Positions 52,500 through 61,323 of a stretch of 64,000 nt of DNA are shown piece by piece. This DNA comes from Tritonibacter multivorans (GTDB lineage Bacteria; Pseudomonadota; Alphaproteobacteria; Rhodobacterales; Rhodobacteraceae). The stretch spans positions 1-64,000 of the forward strand of contig NZ_CYSD01000012.1 in the NCBI RefSeq assembly GCF_001458415.1, in the 5' to 3' direction. The notes beneath the pieces were generated by a model. The model worked only from the letters and a program-made list of their open reading frames with translations. It did not search any database and had not been told where the DNA came from. The translations under genes and the position numbers were made by a program. Each line of letters starts with the position of its first letter. Position 1 is the first letter of the stretch.

Positions 52500-52668
52500 C
52501 TTCTTTCCTGCCTTTAATCTGAACGCTCGCATTAACACGCTGTAATTGCATCGTTTTTTGCAAGTTTCGCATGTCGAATTACGCTGTCACAAAAAAATCG
52601 CATTGCGTGTCTTTTCCCTCTTGTGCCTTTGCAGAGGACACCGTAAAAGCCGCCTCACGCACTACAGT

Positions 52669-52743
52669 GGCCCGTTCGTCTATCGGTTAGGACGCCAGGT
52701 TTTCAACCTGGAAAGAGGGGTTCGATTCCCCTACGGGCTGCCA
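52669..52743 (+). tRNA. tRNA-Glu (TTC), copy 3
   Basis: Identical to copies 1 and 2. The 169-base gap after copy 2 is AT-rich (several T runs) and may hold a promoter or a processed spacer. Confidence 0.96.
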
Positions 52744-52913
52744 CTTTGCTGAATGCAGTGCACGAGCTTTCAAGACCCTCTTTCAGAGACCCCAGCCTGG
52801 CTCCACTCACTCACGTTTGCTTGCCAGCATGATGCTCCCCTGCTGCGGCGTATTTTCGCCTGCAGCAGGGTTGAGCGCCCTTTTGCAATAGACCACCGCG
52901 CGCGGCCCGGCCC

Positions 52914-54965
52914 CTAGATGGGGCGCAGGTCCACAAAGGTTTCGTGATAGGCCGCACCATCGCCAATATCGGTGCGCGCGCTGGCGGCGATCAGCGCATT
53001 GACCGTCAAGCCCGTAGCAGAGCTGCGCCGCCAGGCCCCCTTGGCCACATAGAGCACGCCCGGCTGCATGGCATCAGTGATTTTGACCACCAGCTGCACC
53101 GCGCCCCGCGCATTGAACACTTCGACCTCTGCGCCATCGACCAGACCACGGGCGACCGCATCCTCGGGATGGATTTCCAGCTCTTCCGGGCCGTCCGACA
53201 GGGCGCAATTGCCAAAGGTCGCATTGATGCGCTTGTCCGAGCCGGGCGTCACCAACGTGAAAGCTGCATCCTGCGTGGGCGCAATATAGCGGGGCAGCCC
53301 GGCGCCAAAGCGCGCCTCCAGATCCGCGCTGTAAAGTTCGATTTTGCCCGACGGGGTTGCAGGGCCATGCGTGTCGCACAGGATCGCCGCACCCGCCGCG
53401 CCCAGATCCAGATGCAGCGCACCGTCCAGCGGCAGATCAGAGAGTTTGCCCCCCTCAAAACGCGGATCCGAGAGATCAAACGCCTGATCCATCAGCTCTG
53501 CATCCGTGGCGGTGAACTCTGCACCTTCAAAGCCGAAACGTGCGGCAAGGCGGCGGAAGATTTCGGTATTTGGCAGGCTTTCCCCAAGCGGCGCCATCAC
53601 CGGGGCGGCGCGTTGAACATAGGTGTGCCCATAGGCGCTATAGATGTCGTCAAATTCGAAATGACTTGCCGCCGGCAGGATCACATCGCAATAGGCCATA
53701 CTGTCGGTCATCACCACGTCACAGCCAACGGTAAAGACCTCTTCCTGGCTCAGCGCTTTGATCATAGCGCCCTGATCAGGATGCACGGCCACGGGATTGT
53801 GGTTGTAGATCATCACCGCCGACACCGGGATTTTGCGGTCCCGGTCCAGCATGGCGGCGGCACTGTCGAGAATATTGATAATACGGGTGTCCGGGTCGAT
53901 CATGTGATCGCCCTGCAGCCGCGCGGTGGTTTTGGGCAGAAGCGCTGCGGGCTTGCCATAGACCCCTGCGCCGGGGCGGCCATGCTGGCCAAGAAGCGCA
54001 TTGAGGCTCATGGCCGCGCGCAGCCCGGCCCCACCCGAGCGGCCCCGCTCAGGCCCAACCCCTGTGGCGGTGACCAATGCACGGGCGGCAACCAACCAAT
54101 CGGTCAGCTGCTCCAGATCCGCCAGCGCAAGGCCGCAGATCTCAGCCGCTTTGGGCAGGTCATACTGGCGGGCATTGGCGCGGTATTCATCCGCGCCAAG
54201 GGCCCATTTTTCAAGGAAGGCCTCGTCCAGAGCGCCGCGCCGGTCCAGTTCGGCAGCCAGTGCCAGCCCCAGAACAACATCGGTGCCGGGTTTCACCTGC
54301 AGATGCAGATCCGCCTGCTCTGCGATTTTGGTGCGTTTGGGGTCGATGATCACCAGCCGCCCACCCGCCTTGCGCGCGGCATTGATGTGGCGGGTCAGAT
54401 GCAGCGCAGAGACGGTGACATTGACGCCCCAGATCAGGATCAGATCGGATTGAGCCAGCTGCTCGGGCCCCATGCTGGCCGCACTGCCGAACAGGCTGGA
54501 ATAAGCCATGCTGCGCACGCCCGCGCAAAGCGGCTTGCGGTCCAGACGTGACGCGCCCAGCTTGTAGAAAAACCGCCGGTCCATGGACCCGCCTGCCAGT
54601 TCCCCATGCGGCCCCGCGTAGTTCAGCGGCAGCACGGTCTGGGACCCATGCGCCGCAATCGCCCGGGTAAAGCCGTCATGGACCAGCTCCAGCGCCTCCT
54701 CCCACGAGATGCGCTCGAACTGACCGGATCCGCGCGGACCGGTGCGGCGCAGCGGGTACAGCAGACGGTCGGCGCCCTGGGTGAATTCTGCATAAGAGCG
54801 CATGACCTTTTTGCAGATTGCACCGGCGGTGAAGGGATTGGATTTCGACCCGCGTACATCTGTGATTTGACCATCGGTCAGCTCAATGTTCAGGCTACAG
54901 GTGTCGGGGCAATCCAGCGGGCAAACACTGGGGCGATGCTCAACTGTGGGCTGGCTGTCTTTCAT
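52914..54965 (-). CDS. Molybdopterin-dependent oxidoreductase (DMSO reductase superfamily)
   Basis: 683 residues. N-terminal 4Fe-4S motif CPLDCPDTC followed by Cys at GAICKKV, then the molybdopterin domains and a C-terminal dinucleotide-binding domain (about 560-683, SGKIELYSADLEARFG and PSSN-type HPEDAVARGLVDGAEVEV). The substrate is unknown; formate-, thiosulfate- or carbon-compound-oxidising members are all possible. No small subunits adjoin it. The start at 54965 (MKDSQPTV) is chosen because upstream frame lacks homology-like content. Confidence 0.88.
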   Translation of the reverse strand: MKDSQPTVEHRPSVCPLDCPDTCSLNIELTDGQITDVRGSKSNPFTAGAICKKVMRSYAEFTQGADRLLYPLRRTGPRGSGQFERISWEEALELVHDGFTRAIAAHGSQTVLPLNYAGPHGELAGGSMDRRFFYKLGASRLDRKPLCAGVRSMAYSSLFGSAASMGPEQLAQSDLILIWGVNVTVSALHLTRHINAARKAGGRLVIIDPKRTKIAEQADLHLQVKPGTDVVLGLALAAELDRRGALDEAFLEKWALGADEYRANARQYDLPKAAEICGLALADLEQLTDWLVAARALVTATGVGPERGRSGGAGLRAAMSLNALLGQHGRPGAGVYGKPAALLPKTTARLQGDHMIDPDTRIINILDSAAAMLDRDRKIPVSAVMIYNHNPVAVHPDQGAMIKALSQEEVFTVGCDVVMTDSMAYCDVILPAASHFEFDDIYSAYGHTYVQRAAPVMAPLGESLPNTEIFRRLAARFGFEGAEFTATDAELMDQAFDLSDPRFEGGKLSDLPLDGALHLDLGAAGAAILCDTHGPATPSGKIELYSADLEARFGAGLPRYIAPTQDAAFTLVTPGSDKRINATFGNCALSDGPEELEIHPEDAVARGLVDGAEVEVFNARGAVQLVVKITDAMQPGVLYVAKGAWRRSSATGLTVNALIAASARTDIGDGAAYHETFVDLRPI

Positions 54966-55068
54966 AGCGGGCCTCTCGGGGACATGAAACTGCGCGGGAC
55001 CGATCTGGCCCCTGCCCTGAAACCCTAAACCGCATTCCCGCCACGTGGCGAGAAATGCATTGTACCAA

Positions 55069-56121
55069 TCAACCGTGACCTGTTTGCCCCAGCACCACAT
55101 CGGCTGGTGGTTGGGCGCTGTCGTTTTGGACCAGCTCGGCCTCCAGCCCCTCGCGGTAGAACACATGCTGCGCCTTGCCTGCCCGTTTTGCGGCATAAAG
55201 CGCGGCATCCGCCTGATTGAGAAGCACAGCCGCATCGGGCTGCACCATGGCAGTGGACAGGGTGGTCCCGGCCGAGGCGGAAATCCGGCAAATATCCTTG
55301 CCAAAGCGAATGGGTTCTTCAATGCCTTCGATCAGGCGATTGGCAAGCCCTTCGATCCGTTCGCAGTCCATCAGCCCTTCGAAGATGAAAACAAATTCAT
55401 CTCCGCCGACGCGCGCCACGGTGTCGTCTTTGCGCACACAATCAACCATCACCGCCGAGACGCGCTGCAGAACCGCGTCGCCTGCGGCGTGGCCCAACGT
55501 GTCATTGACCTGTTTGAACAGGTCAAGATCGACATGCATCAGCGCAAATTCCTTGCCCGTCGCAATCAGGCGGTCCAGCACATGATCCATCGCGCGGCGG
55601 TTCTTGAGACCGGTCAGCGTGTCTGTGAAAGCCTGTTCTTCGGCGGCGATCTTCGCGCCTTGCAGTCGCAGGTTCAGCTGACGCGAGGCCTGCATGGCAG
55701 CCGATTTCGCCTCCACCAGATAGAGCATTTCGATGGTCTGATCGGTGTGCGAGAAATCTGCGGCGGTCAGGGCAAAATCCCGCACCGCTTCGACCACAGA
55801 GATGCCAAAGGACAGGTTGATGACCGCGCCCTTACCGACCGGCAAGGGTGCCAGAACCGCTTTCATCCGCGTATGCGGTTCCTGACGCAGCTGCAGGTGC
55901 AGCTTGCTGCCAGCGGTTTTCATCAGGTCTTCGGCGGTTTCCACCCACCGCGGGCGCTGCACATCAAACAGATCCAGAAAGCTGATGCCTGCTTTCAGGC
56001 TGTCGCCCAGCACCTTTTGCATGGTCGGACCCACATTGATAATCTGCCCTTCGCCGTCGATGGCCACATGCATGGGCACCAGTTGGTCATTCATGACCCA
56101 GAAGTCATCCAAGGAGATCAT
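55069..56121 (-). CDS. Diguanylate cyclase with N-terminal HNOBA/PAS-like sensor
   Basis: 350 residues. Residues about 1-110 look like a PAS-type heme-NO-binding-associated domain (AIDGEGQIINVGPTMQKVLG), a helical linker follows (about 125-165), and the C-terminal domain is a diguanylate cyclase with intact GGDEF (239-243) and an RxxD inhibitory site (RKDD). Start overlaps the H-NOX-like gene by 4 bases (ATGA), so the two proteins are translated together: an H-NOX/GGDEF signalling pair making c-di-GMP. Confidence 0.9.
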   Translation of the reverse strand: MISLDDFWVMNDQLVPMHVAIDGEGQIINVGPTMQKVLGDSLKAGISFLDLFDVQRPRWVETAEDLMKTAGSKLHLQLRQEPHTRMKAVLAPLPVGKGAVINLSFGISVVEAVRDFALTAADFSHTDQTIEMLYLVEAKSAAMQASRQLNLRLQGAKIAAEEQAFTDTLTGLKNRRAMDHVLDRLIATGKEFALMHVDLDLFKQVNDTLGHAAGDAVLQRVSAVMVDCVRKDDTVARVGGDEFVFIFEGLMDCERIEGLANRLIEGIEEPIRFGKDICRISASAGTTLSTAMVQPDAAVLLNQADAALYAAKRAGKAQHVFYREGLEAELVQNDSAQPPADVVLGQTGHG

Positions 56122-56708
56122 AGTAGGTTCGCCCCCAGCTCGAAGGCGCGGCCTTCGGCAAATTCCGTTTCCACCACGGTAATTGCGATTTCTTCAACGC
56201 CCTCTTCGCCCAGACCTTCGTGGTCCAGCATCACAAGGCTGCCGTAATCATCGGCCATTGCGCGCAGCACGCCCATCATCACCTGAGCATAGCCCGGAAT
56301 GCCGGCCTGACAGCGCAGGCGGAACTGCCCGGGCGAGGATTCATCCAGCTCCAGCCCCGGCAGGTGGAGGTCAGACACAGCAAGGCGCGCGCGATCGGGA
56401 AGATCGTCCAGCGAATGCAGAAACTCAGAGTAGTTCACACCGCCAAACCGCAACAGACGGCGCAGCGATTCCACTTCGGGGTTGGAGACAAGGAAGGTTC
56501 CCAGATCTTCGAGGATCTCTGGCAGCGGGCGCTCCAGATTGCGCTCTACTGCGGCCAGCATCTTCTGGGACTGGTCATCGGGATAGATCAACATCGCCTC
56601 GAACTCGGTAAACCCGAGACCGGCGTCATCCATAATCTCCGTCCAGCGCTCTTCCCCGTAGGTCTTGCTGACGAAGGCTTGGATTGCTCTGTTGATCAAA
56701 CCGTGCAT
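56118..56708 (-). CDS. H-NOX-like (heme NO-binding fold) protein with altered heme site
   Basis: 196 residues with the H-NOX fold: MHGLINRAIQAFVSKTYGEE at the start, LLRFGGVNYSEFLHSLDD and a C-terminal YGSLVMLDHEG region. In heme-binding H-NOX the proximal His follows LDxx; here SLDDLP places Pro104 at that site, and the YxSxR heme-propionate motif reads FRLRC (129-133). Loss of both suggests it may not bind heme in the canonical way. Paired with the GGDEF protein that follows. The alignment is by eye. Confidence 0.82.
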   Translation of the reverse strand: MHGLINRAIQAFVSKTYGEERWTEIMDDAGLGFTEFEAMLIYPDDQSQKMLAAVERNLERPLPEILEDLGTFLVSNPEVESLRRLLRFGGVNYSEFLHSLDDLPDRARLAVSDLHLPGLELDESSPGQFRLRCQAGIPGYAQVMMGVLRAMADDYGSLVMLDHEGLGEEGVEEIAITVVETEFAEGRAFELGANLL

Positions 56709-57060
56709 GAAGCTGCCCTTGCGTTCTATTCTTTACACTTTTGACTCGTCGATCTTAACAAAGAGCCAATATCTAAAATTACGGCTGTTTTATTGTCGCA
56801 TAAGGGGAAAGCCGGCCCCTTTTTACCCATCCGCACGCGGACTTAGCCATATTTACCTGAATACAGGCTGACCCATTTGAGCGTAAAATCAACGCACAAC
56901 ACAACCCTGAATAGAATTTAACATTTACCTTTCCCACCCCTCAGGCCGCGCGCACTATAAAACGCACAAAAAAAGGAGCCAACCACGGAATGGTCGGCTC
57001 CTTTAAAATAAGCTGATTGCCGCCAGAATCTGGCTTTAATCTGAAATCACGCGTGTCCGA
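56709..57060. other. AT-rich gene-free region
   Basis: 352 bases, markedly AT-rich at 56715-56960, with the promoter region of the H-NOX-like operon and the mttB-like terminator at 56970-57005. No coding sequence or RNA recognised. Confidence 0.55.
56970..57005 (-). terminator. Intrinsic terminator of the MttB-like gene
   Basis: 14-bp arms (AAAGGAGCCAACCA at 56972-56985 and complement at 56991-57004, one mismatch) around CGGAA; followed by T residues on the minus strand. Confidence 0.85.
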
Positions 57061-58632
57061 TCAGAAATCGGTCGGCGCGCCGCCTTCGGCTTTGCGGCGT
57101 TCGACGAACTCTGCCAGCTCCTGACGGATGGCCTCATCCATTGGCGGCGCTTCAAAATCCGCGAGGATTTCTTTGAACTTCTTATGCGCGCGCTCTGCGG
57201 TCCAGACGCCACCGGCCTGTTCAAAGGCCTCAAAGTTGCGCCAGTCGCTGAGGAAGGGCTGGTAGAAGGCCGTGGTATAGCGGTCCTGCGTGTGCTGGAT
57301 ACCGAAGAAGTGGCCGTCGCCGCCGACCTCGCGGATCGCGTCCAGCGCGATCTCATCGGGGCCGGTCGCGTTTACCGAAGGGTCCATATAGCGCTGGATC
57401 ATCTGCAGCACTTCACAGTCCATAATGAACTTCTCAGGGCTGGCGATCAGCCCCCCTTCGAGCCAACCTGCCGCGTGGTAGACCATATTGGTGCCCGACT
57501 GCACCGCAGACCAGAGCGAGTTCGAGGTCTCCCACATGGCCTGACCGTCCGGTACGTTTGCCGCGCAGACGCCAGAGGCGCGCATGGGCAGACCATAGAA
57601 CCGCGCCATCTGACCGGTCATCTGGGTCGATCGCATGTATTCAGGCGTGCCAAAGGCAGGCGCGCCGGATTTCATGTCGACATTCGAAGTAAAGGTGCCA
57701 ATGCCGACATGACAGCCCGGCACCACATATTGGAACAGGGCCACCGCACAAAGCGATTCCGCCAAGGACTGCGCCACGGCCCCAGCCATTGTCACCGGTG
57801 CCATCGCGCCCGCCAGCGTAAACGGGGTCACGATCACGCCCTGCCCCCGACGGATCAGACGCAGGGAACCATCGATCATCGGCTCGTCATGCTTCAGCGG
57901 CGAGGTCGAGTTGATGTTGGTGTACATCCGCGGCGTGGCTTCGAACTCTTCATGAGTCAGGCCCCCGGCAATGCGGACCATCTCCATCACATCCTCGACG
58001 CGCTCTTTGCCCAGGCTATAGGCGTGCATCGCCTTGTCCGTGAGTGTCAGCTTGTCATAGAGCACGTCGAGGTGACGGACGGAGGCGTGGATGTCCACGG
58101 GTTCCACCGGATAGCCGCCAGCAAAGTGGATGCAGTTGAAATATTGCGTCAGTTTCAGAAGGTTCTGGCACTGTTCACGGGTGCCTGCGGTTTTCTTGTT
58201 CTGCTCCAGATCCCAGTAGTTGGGCGGGGAAGACACATTGCCGAACAGCATGGTCTTGCCACCAATGGTGATCGTTTTGTCCGGGTTGCGGGGCGTGATG
58301 GTCCATTCGGACGGGGCCTTTGCCACCATCTCCATGACAAAGTCGCGGTCCATCTTGACCAGATCGCCTTCGACTTTGACGCCCGCTTCTTTGAAGATCG
58401 CCAGCGCTTCTTCGTTGTAGAACTGGATGCCGATCTCTTCGAGGATGCGCATGGCACCATCGTGAATGGCCTGCACACCCTCTTCGGTCAGCGGTTCAAT
58501 GGGCCGGTCAATATTGATCGGCGGGTTCCATGGCATCTGCTCCAGTGCTGCACTGCCGCGTCGGGCTGCTGCTCCGGCTCTGCCGCCACCACGCCGTCTG
58601 CGCCCGCCTGTCGCTCCGCCTGTCTCCGCCAT
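57061..58632 (-). CDS. Trimethylamine methyltransferase family protein (non-pyrrolysine MttB homologue)
   Basis: 523 residues. MttB-superfamily barrel with words such as GNVSSPPNYWDLEQ, YSLGKERVEDVMEM and NMVYHAAGWLEGGLIASPEK. The frame runs through without an in-frame TAG, so it is of the non-Pyl class, which includes glycine betaine methyltransferases. The N-terminus is unusually basic and Gly/Arg-rich (GGRRRRGGGRAGAAARRG). No corrinoid protein is in the window. Substrate: a quaternary amine is likely, which one is unknown. Confidence 0.88.
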   Translation of the reverse strand: MAETGGATGGRRRRGGGRAGAAARRGSAALEQMPWNPPINIDRPIEPLTEEGVQAIHDGAMRILEEIGIQFYNEEALAIFKEAGVKVEGDLVKMDRDFVMEMVAKAPSEWTITPRNPDKTITIGGKTMLFGNVSSPPNYWDLEQNKKTAGTREQCQNLLKLTQYFNCIHFAGGYPVEPVDIHASVRHLDVLYDKLTLTDKAMHAYSLGKERVEDVMEMVRIAGGLTHEEFEATPRMYTNINSTSPLKHDEPMIDGSLRLIRRGQGVIVTPFTLAGAMAPVTMAGAVAQSLAESLCAVALFQYVVPGCHVGIGTFTSNVDMKSGAPAFGTPEYMRSTQMTGQMARFYGLPMRASGVCAANVPDGQAMWETSNSLWSAVQSGTNMVYHAAGWLEGGLIASPEKFIMDCEVLQMIQRYMDPSVNATGPDEIALDAIREVGGDGHFFGIQHTQDRYTTAFYQPFLSDWRNFEAFEQAGGVWTAERAHKKFKEILADFEAPPMDEAIRQELAEFVERRKAEGGAPTDF

Positions 58633-58770
58633 GATTCCCTCTGCCTTTCTGGGTGCATTTCGATGCCCTCCAGAGTCTCAGGTCAGACCGCCCGGCTCCT
58701 TTCCGTTCCCGACATATTCGGTCGTAATTTTGTCGTTAGATGACGCAAATGCTGCTGCTCAGACCTGTGA

Positions 58771-59475
58771 CTACTCCGCAAGCCAGGCAGGGATATGGCC
58801 GATATCCGGCAGCACGACATCGGCAAAAGGCGCAAGCTGTTCAGGGCCGGCCATGCCTGTCAGAACACCAATTGTGACCATGCCAGCAGCCCGTCCGGCC
58901 TGTAGATCGTGCAGGCTGTCGCCGACCATGGCCACATGCGCAGGCGGCAGCGTCATTGCGGTGGCAAAGGCCAAAAGGGGGTCCGGCGCGGGCTTTGCCC
59001 CATAGCCGCTGTCACAGCAGATCACCTTGTCAAAGTGGTCAAACACACCGGAGCGCTCCAGATGTCTGCGCGTGGAATGGGTGCCGTCATTGGTCATCAC
59101 CCCCAGCCGCAGCCCTTGGGTGCGCAACCCATCAAGGAAGGGCGGCAGCGGCACCGCCTCGGCCAGGTCCGCTTCGGCCGAGGTCTGATGCAGATAGGCC
59201 TCAAGACTGGCGGCTGAATAGGCAGGCAAATGCGCAACCAGCACCTCAGCGATTTCGGCCGTGGTGCCCGCGATCGCAATACTGCCCGGCAGGAAGGCTT
59301 TTTGATCGAGGTCATAGTCAATGGCGGCGGCCAGACGTTCCAGCAGCGCAGCGTTGTCACCGGCGAGATCCGCAAGCAGGCCCGCAGACCAGTTGTTCCA
59401 TGTTCGGGCAAAATCAAAAAGCGTGCCGTCTTTGTCAAACAGCAGCCCTTCAATGGGCGTAAGCGCGCGGGTCAT
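58771..59475 (-). CDS. HAD-superfamily phosphatase (phosphoglycolate phosphatase-like)
   Basis: 234 residues. Nucleophile motif LLFDKDGTLFDF, motif II GVMTNDGTHS, and motifs III/IV AKPAPDP and VGDSLHDLQAGRAAG are complete. Substrate could be phosphoglycolate or another small phosphate ester; the cap domain sits near residues 25-90. Its role is not set by context. Confidence 0.87.
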   Translation of the reverse strand: MTRALTPIEGLLFDKDGTLFDFARTWNNWSAGLLADLAGDNAALLERLAAAIDYDLDQKAFLPGSIAIAGTTAEIAEVLVAHLPAYSAASLEAYLHQTSAEADLAEAVPLPPFLDGLRTQGLRLGVMTNDGTHSTRRHLERSGVFDHFDKVICCDSGYGAKPAPDPLLAFATAMTLPPAHVAMVGDSLHDLQAGRAAGMVTIGVLTGMAGPEQLAPFADVVLPDIGHIPAWLAE

Positions 59476-59526
59476 AAAATGTCCTTACAGGTTAATTCCA
59501 TTGTCCGCGCGCCTGTGCCCACAAGG

Positions 59527-59811
59527 TCAGGTCCAATGCATCTGCTGACCACCGGGCAAGGCCGCGCGGGCCTCTGCCAGTCTCTCATAAGGCAGGGTCT
59601 CGGATTCGCAAAACCCCATGACCCAAGCATCGTCCATGAGCAGAAAATCGAGCACGGCGCCAAGAAAATCAGGGTCCTGTGCGCGGTCGCGCAGGTCCGA
59701 GAGGCTTGCCCCGGACGCACCAAGGAACACCGGCAGCAGCTCTTCATTGGCAGCAAGCCAGCCGAGCGCTTTGATCCCCAGCACTTCGGCCTGATCGGCG
59801 GAAAATGGCAT
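59527..59811 (-). CDS. DUF3572 family protein
   Basis: 94 residues, helical and acidic. Recognised from the DUF3572 pattern: QAEVLGIKALGWLAANEELL, FLGASGAS and VLDFLLMDDAWVMGFC. Function unknown. Divergent from the PleD-like gene at 59934. Confidence 0.85.
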   Translation of the reverse strand: MPFSADQAEVLGIKALGWLAANEELLPVFLGASGASLSDLRDRAQDPDFLGAVLDFLLMDDAWVMGFCESETLPYERLAEARAALPGGQQMHWT

Positions 59812-59933
59812 TTCTGTCCCCTTCTCGACAAATTTAAGCGCCTTTGACTTAACCCCGAAAGGGTTTCTTAACCAGTCCTACGCAAGGATGAACGTGACAA
59901 AGACGACAACCACAGCCGCAAGAGGGGCGATAG

Positions 59934-61313
59934 GTGCAGGGTACGATTTTGGTCATCGATGGGGCCGCCACCGGGCGGATGGCACTGAAGGCGCAGCTGA
60001 CGGCTGCGTGTTTCCGCGTGGTTCAGGCGGACAGCATTGCCATGGCCGTGAAACAGGGGCTGGCGCAACGCCCGGACCTGATCCTCAGCGCCTGTTCCCT
60101 GCCCGATGGGTCGGTCGAACGGGCAAAAACCGCCTTCCTGCGCCATCACCGTCTGGCCGAAGTGCCGATGATTGCCCTTGGCGCGGCCGACCGGTTGACC
60201 CTGCTGGAAGCCGGAATTGATGAGGTGCTGCCGCTGCCCTTGGACGAGGTCATGCTGCAGGCCCGCATTCGCAGCCTCTTGCGCCGCGATGGTCTGGCGG
60301 ATGCGCTTGAGCTGGACAATCAGGGGCTGACCCTGCCTCGCCGTGCAAACGCCGGTCTGGCCGAACCCAGTGGCGCGATTGCGCTGGTGACCGCGGATCT
60401 GCAGCTGGCGCAGAAATGGAAGACCCGCCTGTCTGCGCGCCTGTACCATGGGTTTCAGGCGTTTCAGATTGGCGCAATCCAGCCGCTGATGGCCGAACCC
60501 GTGCCCGAGGTCATTGTGATTGAGGTCAACCAGCACAGCGCCGGTGCCGCCCTGCGGCTTTTGGCAGATCTGCGCGCCCGTGCCAGCACCCGTGGGTCCG
60601 TGGTGATTGCAGTGCCGAATGCCGACACCCCGGCGGCCCTGCAGGACCTTGCCGCCGAAGCGCTGGACCGGGGCGCCCATGATGTGCTGCCTGCCGGGTT
60701 TGACAGCCATGAGCTTGGCCTGCGGATTTCAGCCCAGCTGGCGCACAAACGCCGGGCCGACCAGCTGCGCAGTTCCCTGCGCGATGGGCTGCGCGCGGCG
60801 ATGGAAGACCCGCTGACCGGCCTGAAAAACCGCCGCTTTGCCACGCCGTTCCTCGACCAGCTGGCACAAAACGCCGACGCGCAGGCCAATCCTTTTGCGG
60901 TGCTTGTCGCCGATCTGGATCACTTTAAGGCGGTAAATGACCAATACGGTCACCCGGTCGGAGATGCGGTTCTGGTCGAAGCCGCCCGCCGACTGAAGGC
61001 CTGCCTCCGGGCCAGTGATCTGCTGGCGCGGGTTGGCGGCGAGGAATTTATGGCGGTGCTGCCCCGCACGTCCGCTGGCGCGGCGTCAGAGATGGCGGCG
61101 CAGCTTTGTGCGGCGATCCATGCGCAGCCGTTCTGCGTCAATGGCAAGACGCTGTCGGTCACGGTCTCAATCGGCCTGACCCTTGGCGGCGGCACCCGCC
61201 CCACACGCGACCGCCAGACACTGGTGGCCGAAGCCGATCAGGCGCTTTATGCGGCCAAAGCAGGCGGGCGGAACCGGGTCGAGATCTTCTCGGGCATTCC
61301 GGCTGCCGCCTGA
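59934..61313 (+). CDS. PleD-like diguanylate cyclase with degenerate receivers
   Basis: 459 residues: two receiver-like domains (about 1-120 and 145-275) and a GGDEF domain (about 295-455) with GGEEF (368-372) and an RxxD inhibitory site (RASD, 359-362). In receiver 1, the acidic pocket ILVVDD reads ILVIDG and the phospho-Asp LLDV reads LSAC; receiver 2 has Glu in VIVIEVN. So phosphorylation control, as in PleD, is unlikely at receiver 1. It should still make c-di-GMP. Confidence 0.88.
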   Translation: MQGTILVIDGAATGRMALKAQLTAACFRVVQADSIAMAVKQGLAQRPDLILSACSLPDGSVERAKTAFLRHHRLAEVPMIALGAADRLTLLEAGIDEVLPLPLDEVMLQARIRSLLRRDGLADALELDNQGLTLPRRANAGLAEPSGAIALVTADLQLAQKWKTRLSARLYHGFQAFQIGAIQPLMAEPVPEVIVIEVNQHSAGAALRLLADLRARASTRGSVVIAVPNADTPAALQDLAAEALDRGAHDVLPAGFDSHELGLRISAQLAHKRRADQLRSSLRDGLRAAMEDPLTGLKNRRFATPFLDQLAQNADAQANPFAVLVADLDHFKAVNDQYGHPVGDAVLVEAARRLKACLRASDLLARVGGEEFMAVLPRTSAGAASEMAAQLCAAIHAQPFCVNGKTLSVTVSIGLTLGGGTRPTRDRQTLVAEADQALYAAKAGGRNRVEIFSGIPAAA

Positions 61314-61323
61314 AGTCTGGCCC

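Noticed and set aside
52291-52743. CRISPR-like array
   Set aside because: Three identical repeats of 75 nt are complete tRNA-Glu genes with CCA ends; spacers are of unequal length.
52020-52752. Short plus-strand frames across the tRNA-Glu array
   Set aside because: They read through tRNA genes and repeat the same peptide because the tRNAs are identical; not protein coding.
57061-58632. Pyrrolysine-containing methyltransferase
   Set aside because: The frame is complete at 523 residues without an in-frame TAG, and no pyl genes are present.
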